Below are positions 1 through 8,924 of a DNA stretch of 41,203 nt, piece by piece. Position 1 is the first letter of the stretch. Every line of letters starts with the position of its first letter. The stretch is from Microscillaceae bacterium (lineage in GTDB: Bacteria > Bacteroidota > Bacteroidia > Cytophagales > Microscillaceae). The notes under the pieces are model-generated. The model worked only from the letters and a program-made list of their open reading frames with translations. It had not been told where the DNA came from and did not search any database. The position numbers were made by a program, and so were the translations under genes. The DNA lies in contig JALONJ010000002.1 of the NCBI GenBank assembly GCA_025455045.1, positions 1-41,203 of the forward strand, read 5' to 3'.

Positions 1-595
1 CGTAGGCTTTCGGTTCAAAAATTCAGGATAGTGTAGGGTTGCTTGGTTTCGTTGTTTCTTTTTTATCAAGAAAAAAGAAAGTTGTAAAAAAAGTGTATTC
101 ATAATCACCTCATTATCAATTAGTTACAGAAAAGCTATTTTTAAATATTCTAAAAAATCAAACATTCGTTTAAAATTTCTACAGTGGGAATTGCTGGAAA
201 TAACATAACTAACTGATAATCAATCACTTATAAAAAATACCTGAAGTATTGATTATCCTCCAAAGGCGGACGCGGTCAATTATTTAACAACAAGCAAGAA
301 ACTCGGAACTAAAAACAAGAAACTCGAAATAAAAAAATCTAAAAAAAAATCATTTTTTTTCTCCACTTTTAATCCGCAGTTCAGTAATAGACAAATAAGG
401 TGTTTTTGAAAAAATAATAAAATTTATAAATATTTGTAACTAACTGATTATCAATTAGTTATATGATTTTTTGTTTGAAGTGTTAATCAAAAAAAATTTA
501 AAACCCCAAAAATTGAGCTTTTTGCTTCAGAATTTGCCAAGTTTTGTACGCTTGTGGGCAATTGCTTGATAGATGGTTGTCTTGTTTGCTGAGGT
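1..595. other. Gene-free left end with dispersed repeats
   Basis: No convincing coding region is seen in these 595 bases, which are very AT-rich. They hold several copies of the window-wide palindromic motif: a variant near 111, exact cores at 214-222 and 445-453, and a split copy at 249-285. Near 300-335 is a short AACTCGGAACT-type repeat that recurs near 5930, 30220 and 39620. The sequence resembles the other intergenic regions, so this end looks bacterial. Confidence 0.6.
249..287. repeat. Palindromic motif split by a 20-bp insert (copy 1)
   Basis: The left half-site TTGATTAT (249-256) is followed by 20 bases, CCTCCAAAGGCGGACGCGGT (257-276), and then by the right half CAATTATTTAA. Removing the insert leaves a standard motif copy. 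The insert is GC-rich while its surroundings are strongly AT-rich. Homologous inserts of the same length and position are at 1691-1710 and 14235-14254. Confidence 0.75.
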
Positions 596-1555
596 ATGAA
601 ATCAAAAAAATTATTCACCAATGAGGAGTATGTAGCTCTGCTCACCGCCAAACAGTACAATGAACTGATTTTGGCTTGTGATGGCTACATCCGCGAAAAA
701 GTAGAGCTTTATCTGCGAAATTTTCCTTACCATTATCAATATCGACAAGATTACACTCAAGAGGTGTTGATTCATATCTTGACCAAATCTTTGCCGAGTC
801 CGGCGTTTTTGTTGGCTTGCGAAAATGGCAACTCTTTCAAGTTTTATTTGGCGAAGTCGGTGCGCAACGTGCTGAATACTTTGCTAGTGCGCGAAAAAAA
901 CAAGCGACAATCCACTATTGCCCTCGAGAGTTTGGCAAACAATCCCGATGAAAACTCGGCACTTGACAAATCCACGCTTTTGAGCGACAAAAGTGCGCAT
1001 TATCAAACCGATTTTGAAGATTTATGGCAGTACTTGCATATCCGTTTTGCCAAGTTTTTGCAAAATTTTCAGGCTACCTTTCCGCGCATTGCTTTCAAAC
1101 TGATATTGATGCTCAAGCTACACGCCCGCGCGCCTATCCATACCTGCGACTTGCAGGCTTGTTTTCCCGGTATTTCTCCGTTTGATATGAAGCAGTTTTT
1201 GGGGCAATTGGGCGAAGATAATATTTATCGTCAGCGCGAAGATTTAGAAATTTATGAAATTGTTTATCCGTATTTTCAAATTTATCGCCAAGAAAAAGGC
1301 ACGCCTACGGCTTTGCAACGGTGGGTGAATCAGTACATTTCGGGTGATAAAAACAATCAAGGCATTTTGGACTACTTAACCATAGAGGATAATGAACAAA
1401 AACTTAAAATCAATGACAAAAAAATGTTTGCCGATTTTATGTACGCATACTTCAAAAATCAACCGGAAGAAACTCCGGCAAACGAACCCAAAGGCAATCC
1501 TTTGCTCAATTTGACCAAAATCCCCTTACTCAAAGCGATTTGGCTGAAGATTTAG
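596..1555 (+). CDS. Sigma-70 region 2-like regulatory protein (putative ECF-type sigma factor)
   Basis: A 319-residue soluble protein. Residues about 52-103 resemble sigma-70 region 2: DYTQEV at 52-57, then the F-x2-YL-x4-RN pattern at 81-91 and a basic stretch (REKNKR) near 99-104, as in the core-polymerase and -10 binding helices of ECF sigma factors. A classical region 4 helix-turn-helix is not obvious; the rest of the protein is unrecognised. The next gene, 258 bp downstream on the same strand, encodes a membrane protein with an HxxxCxxC anti-sigma zinc-finger motif, which supports a sigma/anti-sigma pair. The ATG at 596 follows GCTGAGG, a weak ribosome-binding site. That it acts as a sigma factor is inferred. 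Confidence 0.5.
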   Translation: MKSKKLFTNEEYVALLTAKQYNELILACDGYIREKVELYLRNFPYHYQYRQDYTQEVLIHILTKSLPSPAFLLACENGNSFKFYLAKSVRNVLNTLLVREKNKRQSTIALESLANNPDENSALDKSTLLSDKSAHYQTDFEDLWQYLHIRFAKFLQNFQATFPRIAFKLILMLKLHARAPIHTCDLQACFPGISPFDMKQFLGQLGEDNIYRQREDLEIYEIVYPYFQIYRQEKGTPTALQRWVNQYISGDKNNQGILDYLTIEDNEQKLKINDKKMFADFMYAYFKNQPEETPANEPKGNPLLNLTKIPLLKAIWLKI

Positions 1556-1655
1556 GAATTAGGAATTAATAATTGGGAATTAGGAATTGTTTAATTGCCT
1601 GATTTTCAATCAATTATGTTTTTAAAAAGTTTACTTTATTTTGTATCTATTCAAA
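1552..1655 (+). repeat. ~100-bp dispersed intergenic repeat (copy 1 of 4)
   Basis: Starts with the phrase GGAATTAATAATTGGGAATT, contains a variant palindromic core near 1600, and ends with TTTATTTTGTATCTATT. Related copies lie at 18300-18402 (inverted), 26826-26922 (same strand) and 38899-39002 (inverted). It starts directly at the stop codon of the sigma-like gene. Confidence 0.75.
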
Positions 1656-1681
1656 AACGCCTCTCTTTTTAGGTATAAAAT

Positions 1682-1725
1682 ATTGATAATGCTCCAAAGG
1701 CGGATACGGTCAATCATTTTATAAA
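1682..1725. repeat. Palindromic motif split by a 20-bp insert (copy 2)
   Basis: TTGATAAT (1683-1690) is followed by exactly 20 bases, GCTCCAAAGGCGGATACGGT (1691-1710), and then CAATCATTTTATAAAA. The insert differs from the one at 257-276 at only 3 of 20 positions. The insertion point within the motif is identical. Confidence 0.75.
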
Positions 1726-1813
1726 AATTGCACTTTTTAAAAAAAATAACAAGTTTGTTTGGTATGACTATTAGTTCTCAGAAACTATATAACGATAAAT
1801 AGAAGAAAATAAA

Positions 1814-4705
1814 ATGGCTAAAATTATACCCATACATTCCCGACAAAAAAAGATGAAAGGAATTGAGAATCAGCCGATTAAACGGTTTTTTGATGCCGAA
1901 GGACATCTCAACGATTCGGGTATTACTTTGTATGTAGAAGGCTTAAAACTGGATAGAACAAAGGAATTGCCCGAAGAACTGCAAGAGCATTTGGACGAAT
2001 GTGCGCATTGTCAATATGAAGTAATGGATTTTTATCAATTGATGAAAGAAGAAGATGTAAGTCAATTGACCACTCACCCGTATTTTGACCGTCCGCAAAA
2101 ATATACACTTAAGCAAAAAATCTATCGCCTCAGCCCCAAACTCGCTCGCGTGGCGGGAGTATTGGCTTTGTTTGCGGTGGTGAGTATGTTGTATTTGCTT
2201 GGCTCGCGCCCGCGCTATGAATGGGTAAGTGAAATCAAATCCCCTTTTCATAACCCACAAATTGCCCCGCAATTTACTGATTATCAGATAAATAGCTCAC
2301 AAAATCAGACCCTTAGCCTGCCCAATGGCACGACGATATTTGTACCGGCACATTCGTTTGTCGATGTAGAAGGTAAGCCCGTAAGCGGCTCAGTCCAACT
2401 CTTGTACCGCGAAATGCACTCGGCGAATGAACTGATTGCCGGGGGAATTCCCTTGGAATATGACAGCTTGGGTAAAAAATATCCTTTGGAATCAGCCGGA
2501 TTATTTGAAATTCGAGGCTTGAAAAACGGCGAGCCGATATCGATTGCCTCCGACAAAGTTGTGTCGGTAAAAATGACTTCTTTTCACAATGGTACAGGTT
2601 TTAATAGTTATTTTTTGAATGAGCCGAAATCTATTGCTCAAGTCATCAATCACCCTTTGGTGAGCGAAGTTTTAGCCGATAACCCTGCCGCAAAATGGGA
2701 GTATTTGGGCAAATCGCAATTGCTAGAGCCATTACAGAAAGTGGAAAGCCAGAGTTTTGAAAAATTAAAAAATAAAAAGATTGAAGAAGCCGATTTGTTG
2801 GAAAAAGAAATCAAAGCCAAGCAAAGAGAGATTTTGAACGAGCAGGTCAATACGCAAATTACGCGAGCCATTGCCCGCAATACTCAAAAAAAATATTTCA
2901 AATTGGCTTTGAATATGAAACAAAATCCGGTTTTATTGAAATATTGCGAACAAGTGTTTCAATACGCCGGTGAAAACCCCGCCGAAAGCCCAACGGCGCA
3001 AAACGAATGGATTTTTCAAGAAAAATGGGATGATTTGCGCCTTGTACCTCTCAAATACAAACCTCTTACTTTGAAAGGGCATACTGCCCCTGTCAAAAAT
3101 GCCGCATTTTCGCCCGATGGAACTTTGATTGCGACTGCCTCCGCCGACCACTCGATCAAACTTTGGTCAAATGAAGCGCAATACAAATATACCCTCAACG
3201 GACATACGGCGGCAGTCAATTCGGTCGCATTTTCGCCCGATAATCGGTATTTGCTAAGTGCTTCAGACGACCACACTGCCAAAATTTGGACTGCTCAAGG
3301 CGATTTGTCATATACTCTGCAAGGACACAAACAAGGAGTGAAATCGGCAGTTTTTTTGCCGAATGGCAAGCTCATTTTGACTTCAAGCGATGACAATACC
3401 GCCAAAATTTGGACTTTGGAAGGGCAATTGCTCAAGACTTTACCCAACCGCACCCAGCTCTCAGAAGCCAAAGTTTCGCGCGATGGGCAGCAAATTATTA
3501 CCCTGAGCGATAGCCTCGCGCGGGTGTGGACGAGCGAAGGCAAAGAACTGTTTAGCTTCAAGGGAACTTTTAGCTCGGTGAGTTTTTCGGCGAATGGCAA
3601 GTTTATTTTGACAACTTCGCGCAATACCGCCACCGGACGCGCAATCCTTTGGAGCAAAGAAGGCAAATTGCTCAAAACTTTTGATTTGAACGATACTCAA
3701 GCCCGCTTTACCCCCAATGGCAACCATATCTTGACTTTTGGAGGCAACAATGCTCGCTTGTGGTATTTTAATCAAAGTCTTTATTTTTCAACTCAACTTA
3801 TCAGCAATATGAGGAACTTGGATTCGGATACCGGTAGAGGACACGAAGGGGCTATTTTGCAAACCAATTTTACCCAAGACGGAAGTATGATTGCCTCGGC
3901 TTCGCAAGACCGTACTGCTCGGATTTGGAGTGCCGAAGGGCGGCTTTTGCACGTTTTGCGCGGACACAATGCCGGGGTAAATAGTGTGGCTTTTTCGCCC
4001 GACAATCGCCAAATTTTGACCACTTCGGCAGATTTTACCGCCAAACTTTGGGTTGAGCGCGAAGTAGATGACGTACTTGAACTGGAGCTTATCAAACACA
4101 AAAAAGAATTGTTTGACGAATACGGCAGATTAATAACCATTGCCGGTAAGCGGTTTTACTCCACCGTAAGATTTGCCTCACCCGAAATTGCCGAAAATAA
4201 AATTAAAAATCCTGAACCAGAAACTAATTTATTGAATCAATTGACCGAAAAGTATGAAAAAGTATTGACTGACATCAAAGCTATTGAGCATCAGAGCTTG
4301 CCTATTAAAAAATATCATCGATTTTTGACCATCAAAAAATTAGGCATTTATCAGTTTGCCCGCCCGTTTAGCATTGAAGAATCGGAGCGCAAAACGGCTC
4401 TTTGGCAATTGATAAGCCCCCAAAACACTCGTCCGATTGCTTTGTATCAAATCACGGGAAGCTTCAAAACGGCAGTGATTCCTTATCAAATCGCTGATAA
4501 TCAAACTCTTATGGTACAATTCAATCCCAATTTGAGCAATCGTTTTGTGGCGGTTTATCCGCACGACGAAGTGCTGGTTTTTGCCCTGCCCGATGACTGG
4601 TCGCCGGATAAAAAGCCCTCAGACACTGCATTTAAAATAGAATTGGTTTTGGATAAACATTTAAAAATAAGCCGACGAACCGATTGGCTGGAAGCGAATA
4701 ATTGA
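1814..4705 (+). CDS. Membrane anti-sigma-like protein fused to a WD40 propeller
   Basis: A 963-residue protein. H59-x3-C63-x2-C66 matches the zinc anti-sigma (ZAS/zf-HC2) motif. One transmembrane segment follows at about 110-130. Residues about 165-260 form a Bacteroidota-type beta domain (PNGTTIFVPAHSF at 170-182, GGIPLEYD, ESAGLFEIRG). A helical linker with coiled-coil character covers about 300-370. About eight WD40 repeats span 410-750, with recurring GHTAPV, FSPDG and AKIW signatures. The C-terminal ~210 residues are unrecognised. The expected topology is a cytoplasmic zinc finger and a periplasmic propeller, so the protein could hold the neighbouring sigma-like protein and respond to an envelope ligand; this is inferred. 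Repeats 4-6 of the propeller are degenerate. Confidence 0.75.
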   Translation: MAKIIPIHSRQKKMKGIENQPIKRFFDAEGHLNDSGITLYVEGLKLDRTKELPEELQEHLDECAHCQYEVMDFYQLMKEEDVSQLTTHPYFDRPQKYTLKQKIYRLSPKLARVAGVLALFAVVSMLYLLGSRPRYEWVSEIKSPFHNPQIAPQFTDYQINSSQNQTLSLPNGTTIFVPAHSFVDVEGKPVSGSVQLLYREMHSANELIAGGIPLEYDSLGKKYPLESAGLFEIRGLKNGEPISIASDKVVSVKMTSFHNGTGFNSYFLNEPKSIAQVINHPLVSEVLADNPAAKWEYLGKSQLLEPLQKVESQSFEKLKNKKIEEADLLEKEIKAKQREILNEQVNTQITRAIARNTQKKYFKLALNMKQNPVLLKYCEQVFQYAGENPAESPTAQNEWIFQEKWDDLRLVPLKYKPLTLKGHTAPVKNAAFSPDGTLIATASADHSIKLWSNEAQYKYTLNGHTAAVNSVAFSPDNRYLLSASDDHTAKIWTAQGDLSYTLQGHKQGVKSAVFLPNGKLILTSSDDNTAKIWTLEGQLLKTLPNRTQLSEAKVSRDGQQIITLSDSLARVWTSEGKELFSFKGTFSSVSFSANGKFILTTSRNTATGRAILWSKEGKLLKTFDLNDTQARFTPNGNHILTFGGNNARLWYFNQSLYFSTQLISNMRNLDSDTGRGHEGAILQTNFTQDGSMIASASQDRTARIWSAEGRLLHVLRGHNAGVNSVAFSPDNRQILTTSADFTAKLWVEREVDDVLELELIKHKKELFDEYGRLITIAGKRFYSTVRFASPEIAENKIKNPEPETNLLNQLTEKYEKVLTDIKAIEHQSLPIKKYHRFLTIKKLGIYQFARPFSIEESERKTALWQLISPQNTRPIALYQITGSFKTAVIPYQIADNQTLMVQFNPNLSNRFVAVYPHDEVLVFALPDDWSPDKKPSDTAFKIELVLDKHLKISRRTDWLEANN

Positions 4706-4803
4706 GTAAACTGGAGTTGATTTTTGTAAATAATTGATTATCAATAATTTATAAAAGCCAATTCATTTTTTCTGAATATTTATTGTAACCAAAAGCCTTG
4801 AAA

Positions 4804-5868
4804 TTATGGAAACAAATCGCCTTGCAATAAATCAACATAAATTTTGATACCGTTTTCAATTTCGGAAAGATAGACAAATTCATCGGCAGTATGAGAACGA
4901 GCCGAATCACCTACTCCTATTTTGAGCGTGCTAAAAGGCATCAGGGCTTGGTCGGATAGGGTAGGTGAGCCAAAATAAGTCAAACCCAGAGCCAAACCTT
5001 TTTGAACAATCGGGTGAGCAATCGGAATACCCGATGAGTTGAGGCGCAAGGAACGGGGCTTGATTTCGCTGGTCAGTTCTTTTTGTAAAATGCTCACAAT
5101 CAATTCATTGGCATATAATTCATTGCTACGCACATCGATTACGAATTTACAAATATCCGGCACGACATTGTGTTGGTATCCGGCTTCAATTTGGGTTACA
5201 CTCAGTTTTACCTTGCCCAAAAGCGGTGAAACTTGCGGAAACTCAAAGTTTTGGACGCGCTGAATATCCGCCAAGGCTTTATAAATGGCATTTTCGCCTT
5301 CGTTGCGGGCGGCGTGTCCGGCTTTGCCATAGGCAATACAATCCAAAACCACCAAACCTTTTTCGGCTACAGCCATTTGCATTTGCGTAGGCTCACCCAC
5401 GATACCCAAATCAATTTTTGGTAAGTCATTGATTATCAGGCTAATACCATTTACGCCGGAGATTTCTTCTTCGGCACTCGCCACAAAAATTAAGTTGTAG
5501 GGCAATTTTTCAAATTTATCCAAATACAAAAAAACCGCCAACAAACTCACCAACGAAGCCCCGGCATCATTGCTACCCAAACCATACAAACAGTCGCCTT
5601 GCAAAATTGCCTGATACGGGTCAAGCGTATAACCCTGATTGGGTTTGACGGTGTCGTGGTGTGAATTGAGCAAAACCGTAGGTTTATTTGCTTGATAATC
5701 AAGACAATACGCCCATACGTTATTCATTTTACGATGCACGACATAGCCCTTTTTTTGCAAGAAATTTTCTAACAAATCTGCCGTAGCCCACTCTTCCCGA
5801 CTGAGCGAAGGCGTAGCTATCAATTGCTGCAAAAGCTCTATGGCTTCGTGAATGTATGGGGCTAACAT
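4804..5868 (-). CDS. argE: M20-family deacetylase, probable N-acetyl/N-succinyl-ornithine deacetylase
   Basis: A 354-residue cytosolic metallohydrolase of the M20 (ArgE/DapE/carboxypeptidase G2) family. Metal ligands and catalytic residues are visible in order: SHHDTVKP (His-x-Asp), GSNDAGAS (bridging Asp), EEEISG (general base Glu-Glu), GEPT, and the C-terminal SHTADEF (His). A dimerisation domain lies between about 170 and 280. The length and the ArgE-like signatures fit the short deacetylase of arginine synthesis in Bacteroidota, which removes an acetyl or succinyl group from ornithine. No other arginine genes are nearby, so a related specificity such as acetyl-lysine deacetylase cannot be excluded. 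It is convergent with the WD40 gene; a near-palindromic motif copy lies between them. Confidence 0.72.
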   Translation of the reverse strand: MLAPYIHEAIELLQQLIATPSLSREEWATADLLENFLQKKGYVVHRKMNNVWAYCLDYQANKPTVLLNSHHDTVKPNQGYTLDPYQAILQGDCLYGLGSNDAGASLVSLLAVFLYLDKFEKLPYNLIFVASAEEEISGVNGISLIINDLPKIDLGIVGEPTQMQMAVAEKGLVVLDCIAYGKAGHAARNEGENAIYKALADIQRVQNFEFPQVSPLLGKVKLSVTQIEAGYQHNVVPDICKFVIDVRSNELYANELIVSILQKELTSEIKPRSLRLNSSGIPIAHPIVQKGLALGLTYFGSPTLSDQALMPFSTLKIGVGDSARSHTADEFVYLSEIENGIKIYVDLLQGDLFP

Positions 5869-5924
5869 AAAATTGATATAAAGTCCTGAATATGAATTAC
5901 TTATCTAGGAACAATAATTCGGAC

Positions 5925-6046
5925 AGTTTCTAGTTTCTAGTTCCGAGTTATTTACTAAGTATCTGATAATCAGCTCGTTACATAAAATATTTAAAATAGC
6001 ATAACTATCTGATAATCAATTACTTATAAAAAATTTCCGAAGTATT
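5925..6046. repeat. Composite intergenic repeat with two palindromic motifs
   Basis: The order is: TTTCTAGTTCCGAG phrase, motif core at 5964-5972, spacer with AACATAACTA-like sequence, second core at 6010-6018, then ATTTCCGAAGTATTG. The same order appears at 14115-14285, and parts of it at 181-260, 23905-23950 and, inverted, 39490-39580. The whole 5869-6303 gap (435 bp) has no coding region; besides this repeat it holds the terminator at 6216-6259. Confidence 0.7.
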
Positions 6047-6215
6047 GCTAGGAATATAAATAAATATTTTTGTCAAAGGTAAAAAGGATTGATTAAAAAT
6101 GGGATATTACTAACCCCAACTAATTTGGGGGGGCTGGTAAAGTTGCATTTTTTAATGCCTAAAACTAGAGTAAAAGAATCCAAAAAAGCAAGCCTTCTTT
6201 TTATAATTATAAAAC

Positions 6216-6259
6216 AAAAAAATCATAACCCATTGATTATCAATAGGTTATGATTTTTT
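6216..6259 (-). terminator. Bidirectional hairpin terminator containing the palindromic motif
   Basis: Perfect 10-bp arms AATCATAACC (6221-6230) and GGTTATGATT (6246-6255) flank the core TTGATTATCAA in the loop region, with an A-run before and a T-run after. It lies 45 bp past the stop of the minus-strand lipoprotein gene. Here the window-wide motif forms the top of a terminator stem. Confidence 0.75.
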
Positions 6260-6303
6260 GCTTCATTTATCAAGTAAGCCACAATCAATGACTTAGCAAG
6301 TTA

Positions 6304-6786
6304 TTATTTTTGGGCTTTGGCAATCCAGGCCTTTTGCTCATCTTCAAATTTTTTCTGTTTGTCCTTCATCTGTTTATGCAGGTCTTCAAGTTTTTTATGC
6401 TCATCAAGCAGGGTTTTGTGAAGTTTTGAAAACTCATCGTCTTTTACTTCACCTCGGGCGTGTTGGTCGCCCATTAGCTCAAGGTTCTCGAGCAGGCGGT
6501 CGTGATTTTCCATCAAAGCCGAGTGGTCGCGCAAAAATTGGTCGTGGCTACGCAAAAACTCGCGGTAAGTGGTATCTGGTTCTGCCACCAGTTTGCGGTA
6601 TTCAGCATCTAAGCGACTAAATTCTTTTTGCATTATTCGATGCTCTTTGAGCATTTCGGCGTGTTCATTCTCGAGTTGTTTTTCTTCTTCACGCAGTTTT
6701 TGGTTCAAATCTTCGGCGGATTTAGAATTGCAAGCCGCCAAAAAAATACAGCCCAGCACAAATAGTTGTAAAATTACTTTTTTCAT
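6304..6786 (-). CDS. Coiled-coil lipoprotein
   Basis: A 160-residue protein when started at the MKK at 6786, which gives a normal lipoprotein signal; a start 18 bp upstream would add MFKVSV. Lipobox FLAAC puts the acylated cysteine at residue 19. The mature part is almost entirely charged helix with heptad character (runs of Glu, Lys and His such as EHAEMLKEH and LLDEHKKLEDLHKQ), so an outer-membrane- or inner-membrane-anchored coiled coil is likely. There is no recognisable catalytic domain. It is a single gene with its own terminator. The repeating DQHARG / HDQFLRDH / HDRLLEN pattern suggests short internal helical repeats. Confidence 0.75.
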   Translation of the reverse strand: MKKVILQLFVLGCIFLAACNSKSAEDLNQKLREEEKQLENEHAEMLKEHRIMQKEFSRLDAEYRKLVAEPDTTYREFLRSHDQFLRDHSALMENHDRLLENLELMGDQHARGEVKDDEFSKLHKTLLDEHKKLEDLHKQMKDKQKKFEDEQKAWIAKAQK

Positions 6787-7087
6787 AACAGAGACTTTAA
6801 ACATTTATTAGTCGGTTTTAAAATCAAAAATTCAGATTCAGGTTTAAGATTCACTTATTTTTTACAAAAAATTACATTTCAAAAATTTCGCCATTTATTA
6901 TCAAAAACCGATGGCAAGTTAAATTTTATCGCGGTATATTCAAAAATATTTTCAATTTTTAGGGCAAAAAACCCTATTTTTTCGATTGGCAGGTCTTTAT
7001 TTGTGATTTACCAACGGTTTTTCACCCCAAAGTTCTTTTTTGTATTGGAAAAAAATCCTTAATTTGCCCTAAAAAATTACTTGAAAA

Positions 7088-7852
7088 ATGAGAAAAAAAA
7101 TAGTTGCCGGAAACTGGAAAATGAATAAAACCTACGAGCAGGGTTTGCAATTGGCTTCGGAAGTCGTCAATATGGTCCAAGACGAAGTGCCTTCGGACGT
7201 AGTAGTCGTACTCAACCCGCCGTTTGTTCACCTCACCAGTATTCGCAAACTCATTCCGGCTTCGGCTACCAATCTATTCTTAGGAGCGCAAAACTGCCAC
7301 TATCAGGCAAGCGGAGCTTACACCGGCGAAGTATCAGCCGAAATACTTAAGTCGATACCGGTCGATTATACCATCATTGGACACAGCGAGCGGCGCGAAT
7401 ATTTCCAAGAAACCAATGCCCAACTCGCCAAAAAAGTTGATTTATTGTTGGCAAACCAAATCACTCCCCTATTTTGTTGTGGCGAATCACTCGATATCCG
7501 CGAATCCGGCACTGAAATAGCGTTTGTGTGCAATCAATTGACCGAGAGCCTTTTTCATCTCTCTGCCGAAGATTTTGCCAAAGTAGTCATTGCTTACGAA
7601 CCTATTTGGGCTATAGGCACGGGCAGAACCGCCACCAGCCAACAAGCGCAAGCAATGCACGCCGCTTTGCGCGCGCACTTGGCTACTCACTACGGGCAAA
7701 CACTTGCCGACGATACTTCTATCTTGTACGGGGGGAGTTGTAACCCGGGCAACGCGCCCGAACTCTTTGCTTGCCCCGATGTCGATGGTGGTTTGATTGG
7801 GGGGGCTTCGCTCAAATCGCGTGATTTTACGGATATTTGTAAGTCTTTTTAG
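7088..7852 (+). CDS. tpiA: Triosephosphate isomerase
   Basis: A 254-residue TIM-barrel glycolytic enzyme interconverting dihydroxyacetone phosphate and glyceraldehyde 3-phosphate. The active-site residues are all present: N9 and K11 in AGNWKMNKT, electrophile H99 in IIGHSERRE, catalytic base E171 in AYEPIWAIGTGRTAT (start of the flexible loop), and the phosphate-binding YGGS and GGLIGGASL segments near the C-terminus. Length and start match the family. It is a single gene; upstream is a 300-bp AT-rich gap with a TTAATTTGCC box about 25 bp before the start, which is near but not identical to the Bacteroidota -7 element. Confidence 0.98.
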   Translation: MRKKIVAGNWKMNKTYEQGLQLASEVVNMVQDEVPSDVVVVLNPPFVHLTSIRKLIPASATNLFLGAQNCHYQASGAYTGEVSAEILKSIPVDYTIIGHSERREYFQETNAQLAKKVDLLLANQITPLFCCGESLDIRESGTEIAFVCNQLTESLFHLSAEDFAKVVIAYEPIWAIGTGRTATSQQAQAMHAALRAHLATHYGQTLADDTSILYGGSCNPGNAPELFACPDVDGGLIGGASLKSRDFTDICKSF

Positions 7853-7935
7853 CATACGTAATTGAATAATAAGGCTTCGCAAATATTTTATAACTTATTG
7901 TTTATCAGTCATTTATGAAATATCTCACTACTTTT

Positions 7936-8014
7936 TCAGAAAAATTGTAACGCAGGCTGTCTAGCCTGCCCGCGCAAATGAGTTGAGGCTTAGAATAAAG
8001 CGAGAATTTCCTAA
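7936..8014 (+). repeat. 79-bp structured repeat (copy 1 of 2)
   Basis: Contains the hairpin GCAGGCTGTCTAGCCTGC and ends with AATTTCCT. The copy at 28516-28594 has the same length and layout, with terminal inverted repeats TCAGGAAA / TTTCCTGA and a second internal hairpin. Identity is roughly 85 percent by eye. It has no coding potential; it looks like a small non-autonomous palindromic element. Confidence 0.75.
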
Positions 8015-8037
8015 AAATGGCTAGAAAACCATTTATA

Positions 8038-8081
8038 AGATTCTTCACTACTTTTCATTTCTAAAGAGTGGTGAAGAATCT
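8038..8081 (+). other. Inverted repeat immediately upstream of a secreted-protein gene
   Basis: Arms AGATTCTTCACTACT (8038-8052) and AGTGGTGAAGAATCT (8067-8081) pair over 15 bp with one G-T type mismatch and a 14-base loop. The hairpin ends 15 bp before the ATG at 8097, so it would lie in the 5' leader. It could be a regulatory stem, an operator, or the edge of the neighbouring repeat element. TTCACCACTTTTCAGG at the second 79-bp repeat copy resembles the left arm. Confidence 0.5.
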
Positions 8082-8096
8082 ATCTTTTTAAATAAA

Positions 8097-8924
8097 ATGA
8101 AAAACGCACTCATTATTTTACTTTTGATTATTCCGTATAGGTTGTTTGGACAAAACACTTATGAAGGCAGAATAATCGACCAAAACACCAAAGAGCCTTT
8201 GGCTTATGTAAATATTGGCGTTTTACAAAAAGGCTGGGGAACAACCTCTAATAAAAACGGATATTTCAAAATCCAATTGGATAAAGAATATGACGCAGAT
8301 ATCTTACGCATCTCGATGATTGGTTATCAAAAACAAGAAATAAAAATAGCCGATTTTAAAAACAATTTTAAAAATGAATTTACAATTGAACTAGTGCCTG
8401 AAATCGTAGAGTTGGCGGAAATCACGGTCAGGAAAAAGAATTTTAAACAAAGAACCTTGGGACGCTCAACCAAAAAAACGCAAAATACGATGAGCTTTGT
8501 AAACAATCAATTAGGCAGCGAAGTAGGTTCGATTATTAAAGTAAAAGAAGTTCCGGCTTATGTAAAGAGTATTGATACTTATATTATTGAAAACACCTAC
8601 GATACTTTAAAATTTAGGGTCAATTTCTATAATTTGAAAGACGGAATGCCCAATAATATTGTTCAAAGTGAAAATATATTTATTACAACTACGCTAAAAA
8701 AAGGGCGACTTTATGCCGATTTGAGCAAATATGATATTTTCATCAAAGAAGATTTTTGTGTTACCTTGGAGTGGCTCGAAGATTTGGGCAAAGGGAGCTT
8801 GAAGTTTGCCATTTTATATCAAGAACCTCGAATGACAGGGCAAGTCAGCCGACTTTCAAGTCAGGGCAAATGGACAAAACTGAGTAAAGTAATGATGGAT
8901 TTTCAAGTAACAGTACTATATTGA
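8097..8924 (+). CDS. Secreted protein with carboxypeptidase-regulatory-like domain
   Basis: A 275-residue exported protein. Residues 1-18 form a signal peptide ending in LFGQ. Residues about 22-95 match the CarboxypepD_reg-like beta-sandwich common in Bacteroidota (YEGRIIDQNTKEPLAYVNIG, GTTSNKNGYFKI, LRISMIGYQKQE). The C-terminal part, about 100-275, is a beta-rich region of the type found in small surface proteins with this N-terminal domain; the function is unknown. It is not a TonB receptor: no plug or barrel is present. Its A/T-rich lysine codons are somewhat more biased than those of the neighbours. It is probably monocistronic. Confidence 0.75.
   Translation: MKNALIILLLIIPYRLFGQNTYEGRIIDQNTKEPLAYVNIGVLQKGWGTTSNKNGYFKIQLDKEYDADILRISMIGYQKQEIKIADFKNNFKNEFTIELVPEIVELAEITVRKKNFKQRTLGRSTKKTQNTMSFVNNQLGSEVGSIIKVKEVPAYVKSIDTYIIENTYDTLKFRVNFYNLKDGMPNNIVQSENIFITTTLKKGRLYADLSKYDIFIKEDFCVTLEWLEDLGKGSLKFAILYQEPRMTGQVSRLSSQGKWTKLSKVMMDFQVTVLY

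Noticed and set aside
249-287. The 20-bp GC-rich insert as a tRNA or riboswitch fragment
   Set aside because: Too short and without a recognisable stem or tRNA feature.
3295-3675. A 126-codon minus-strand frame inside the WD40 region
   Set aside because: Repeated WD40 codons create long antisense frames; no independent evidence.
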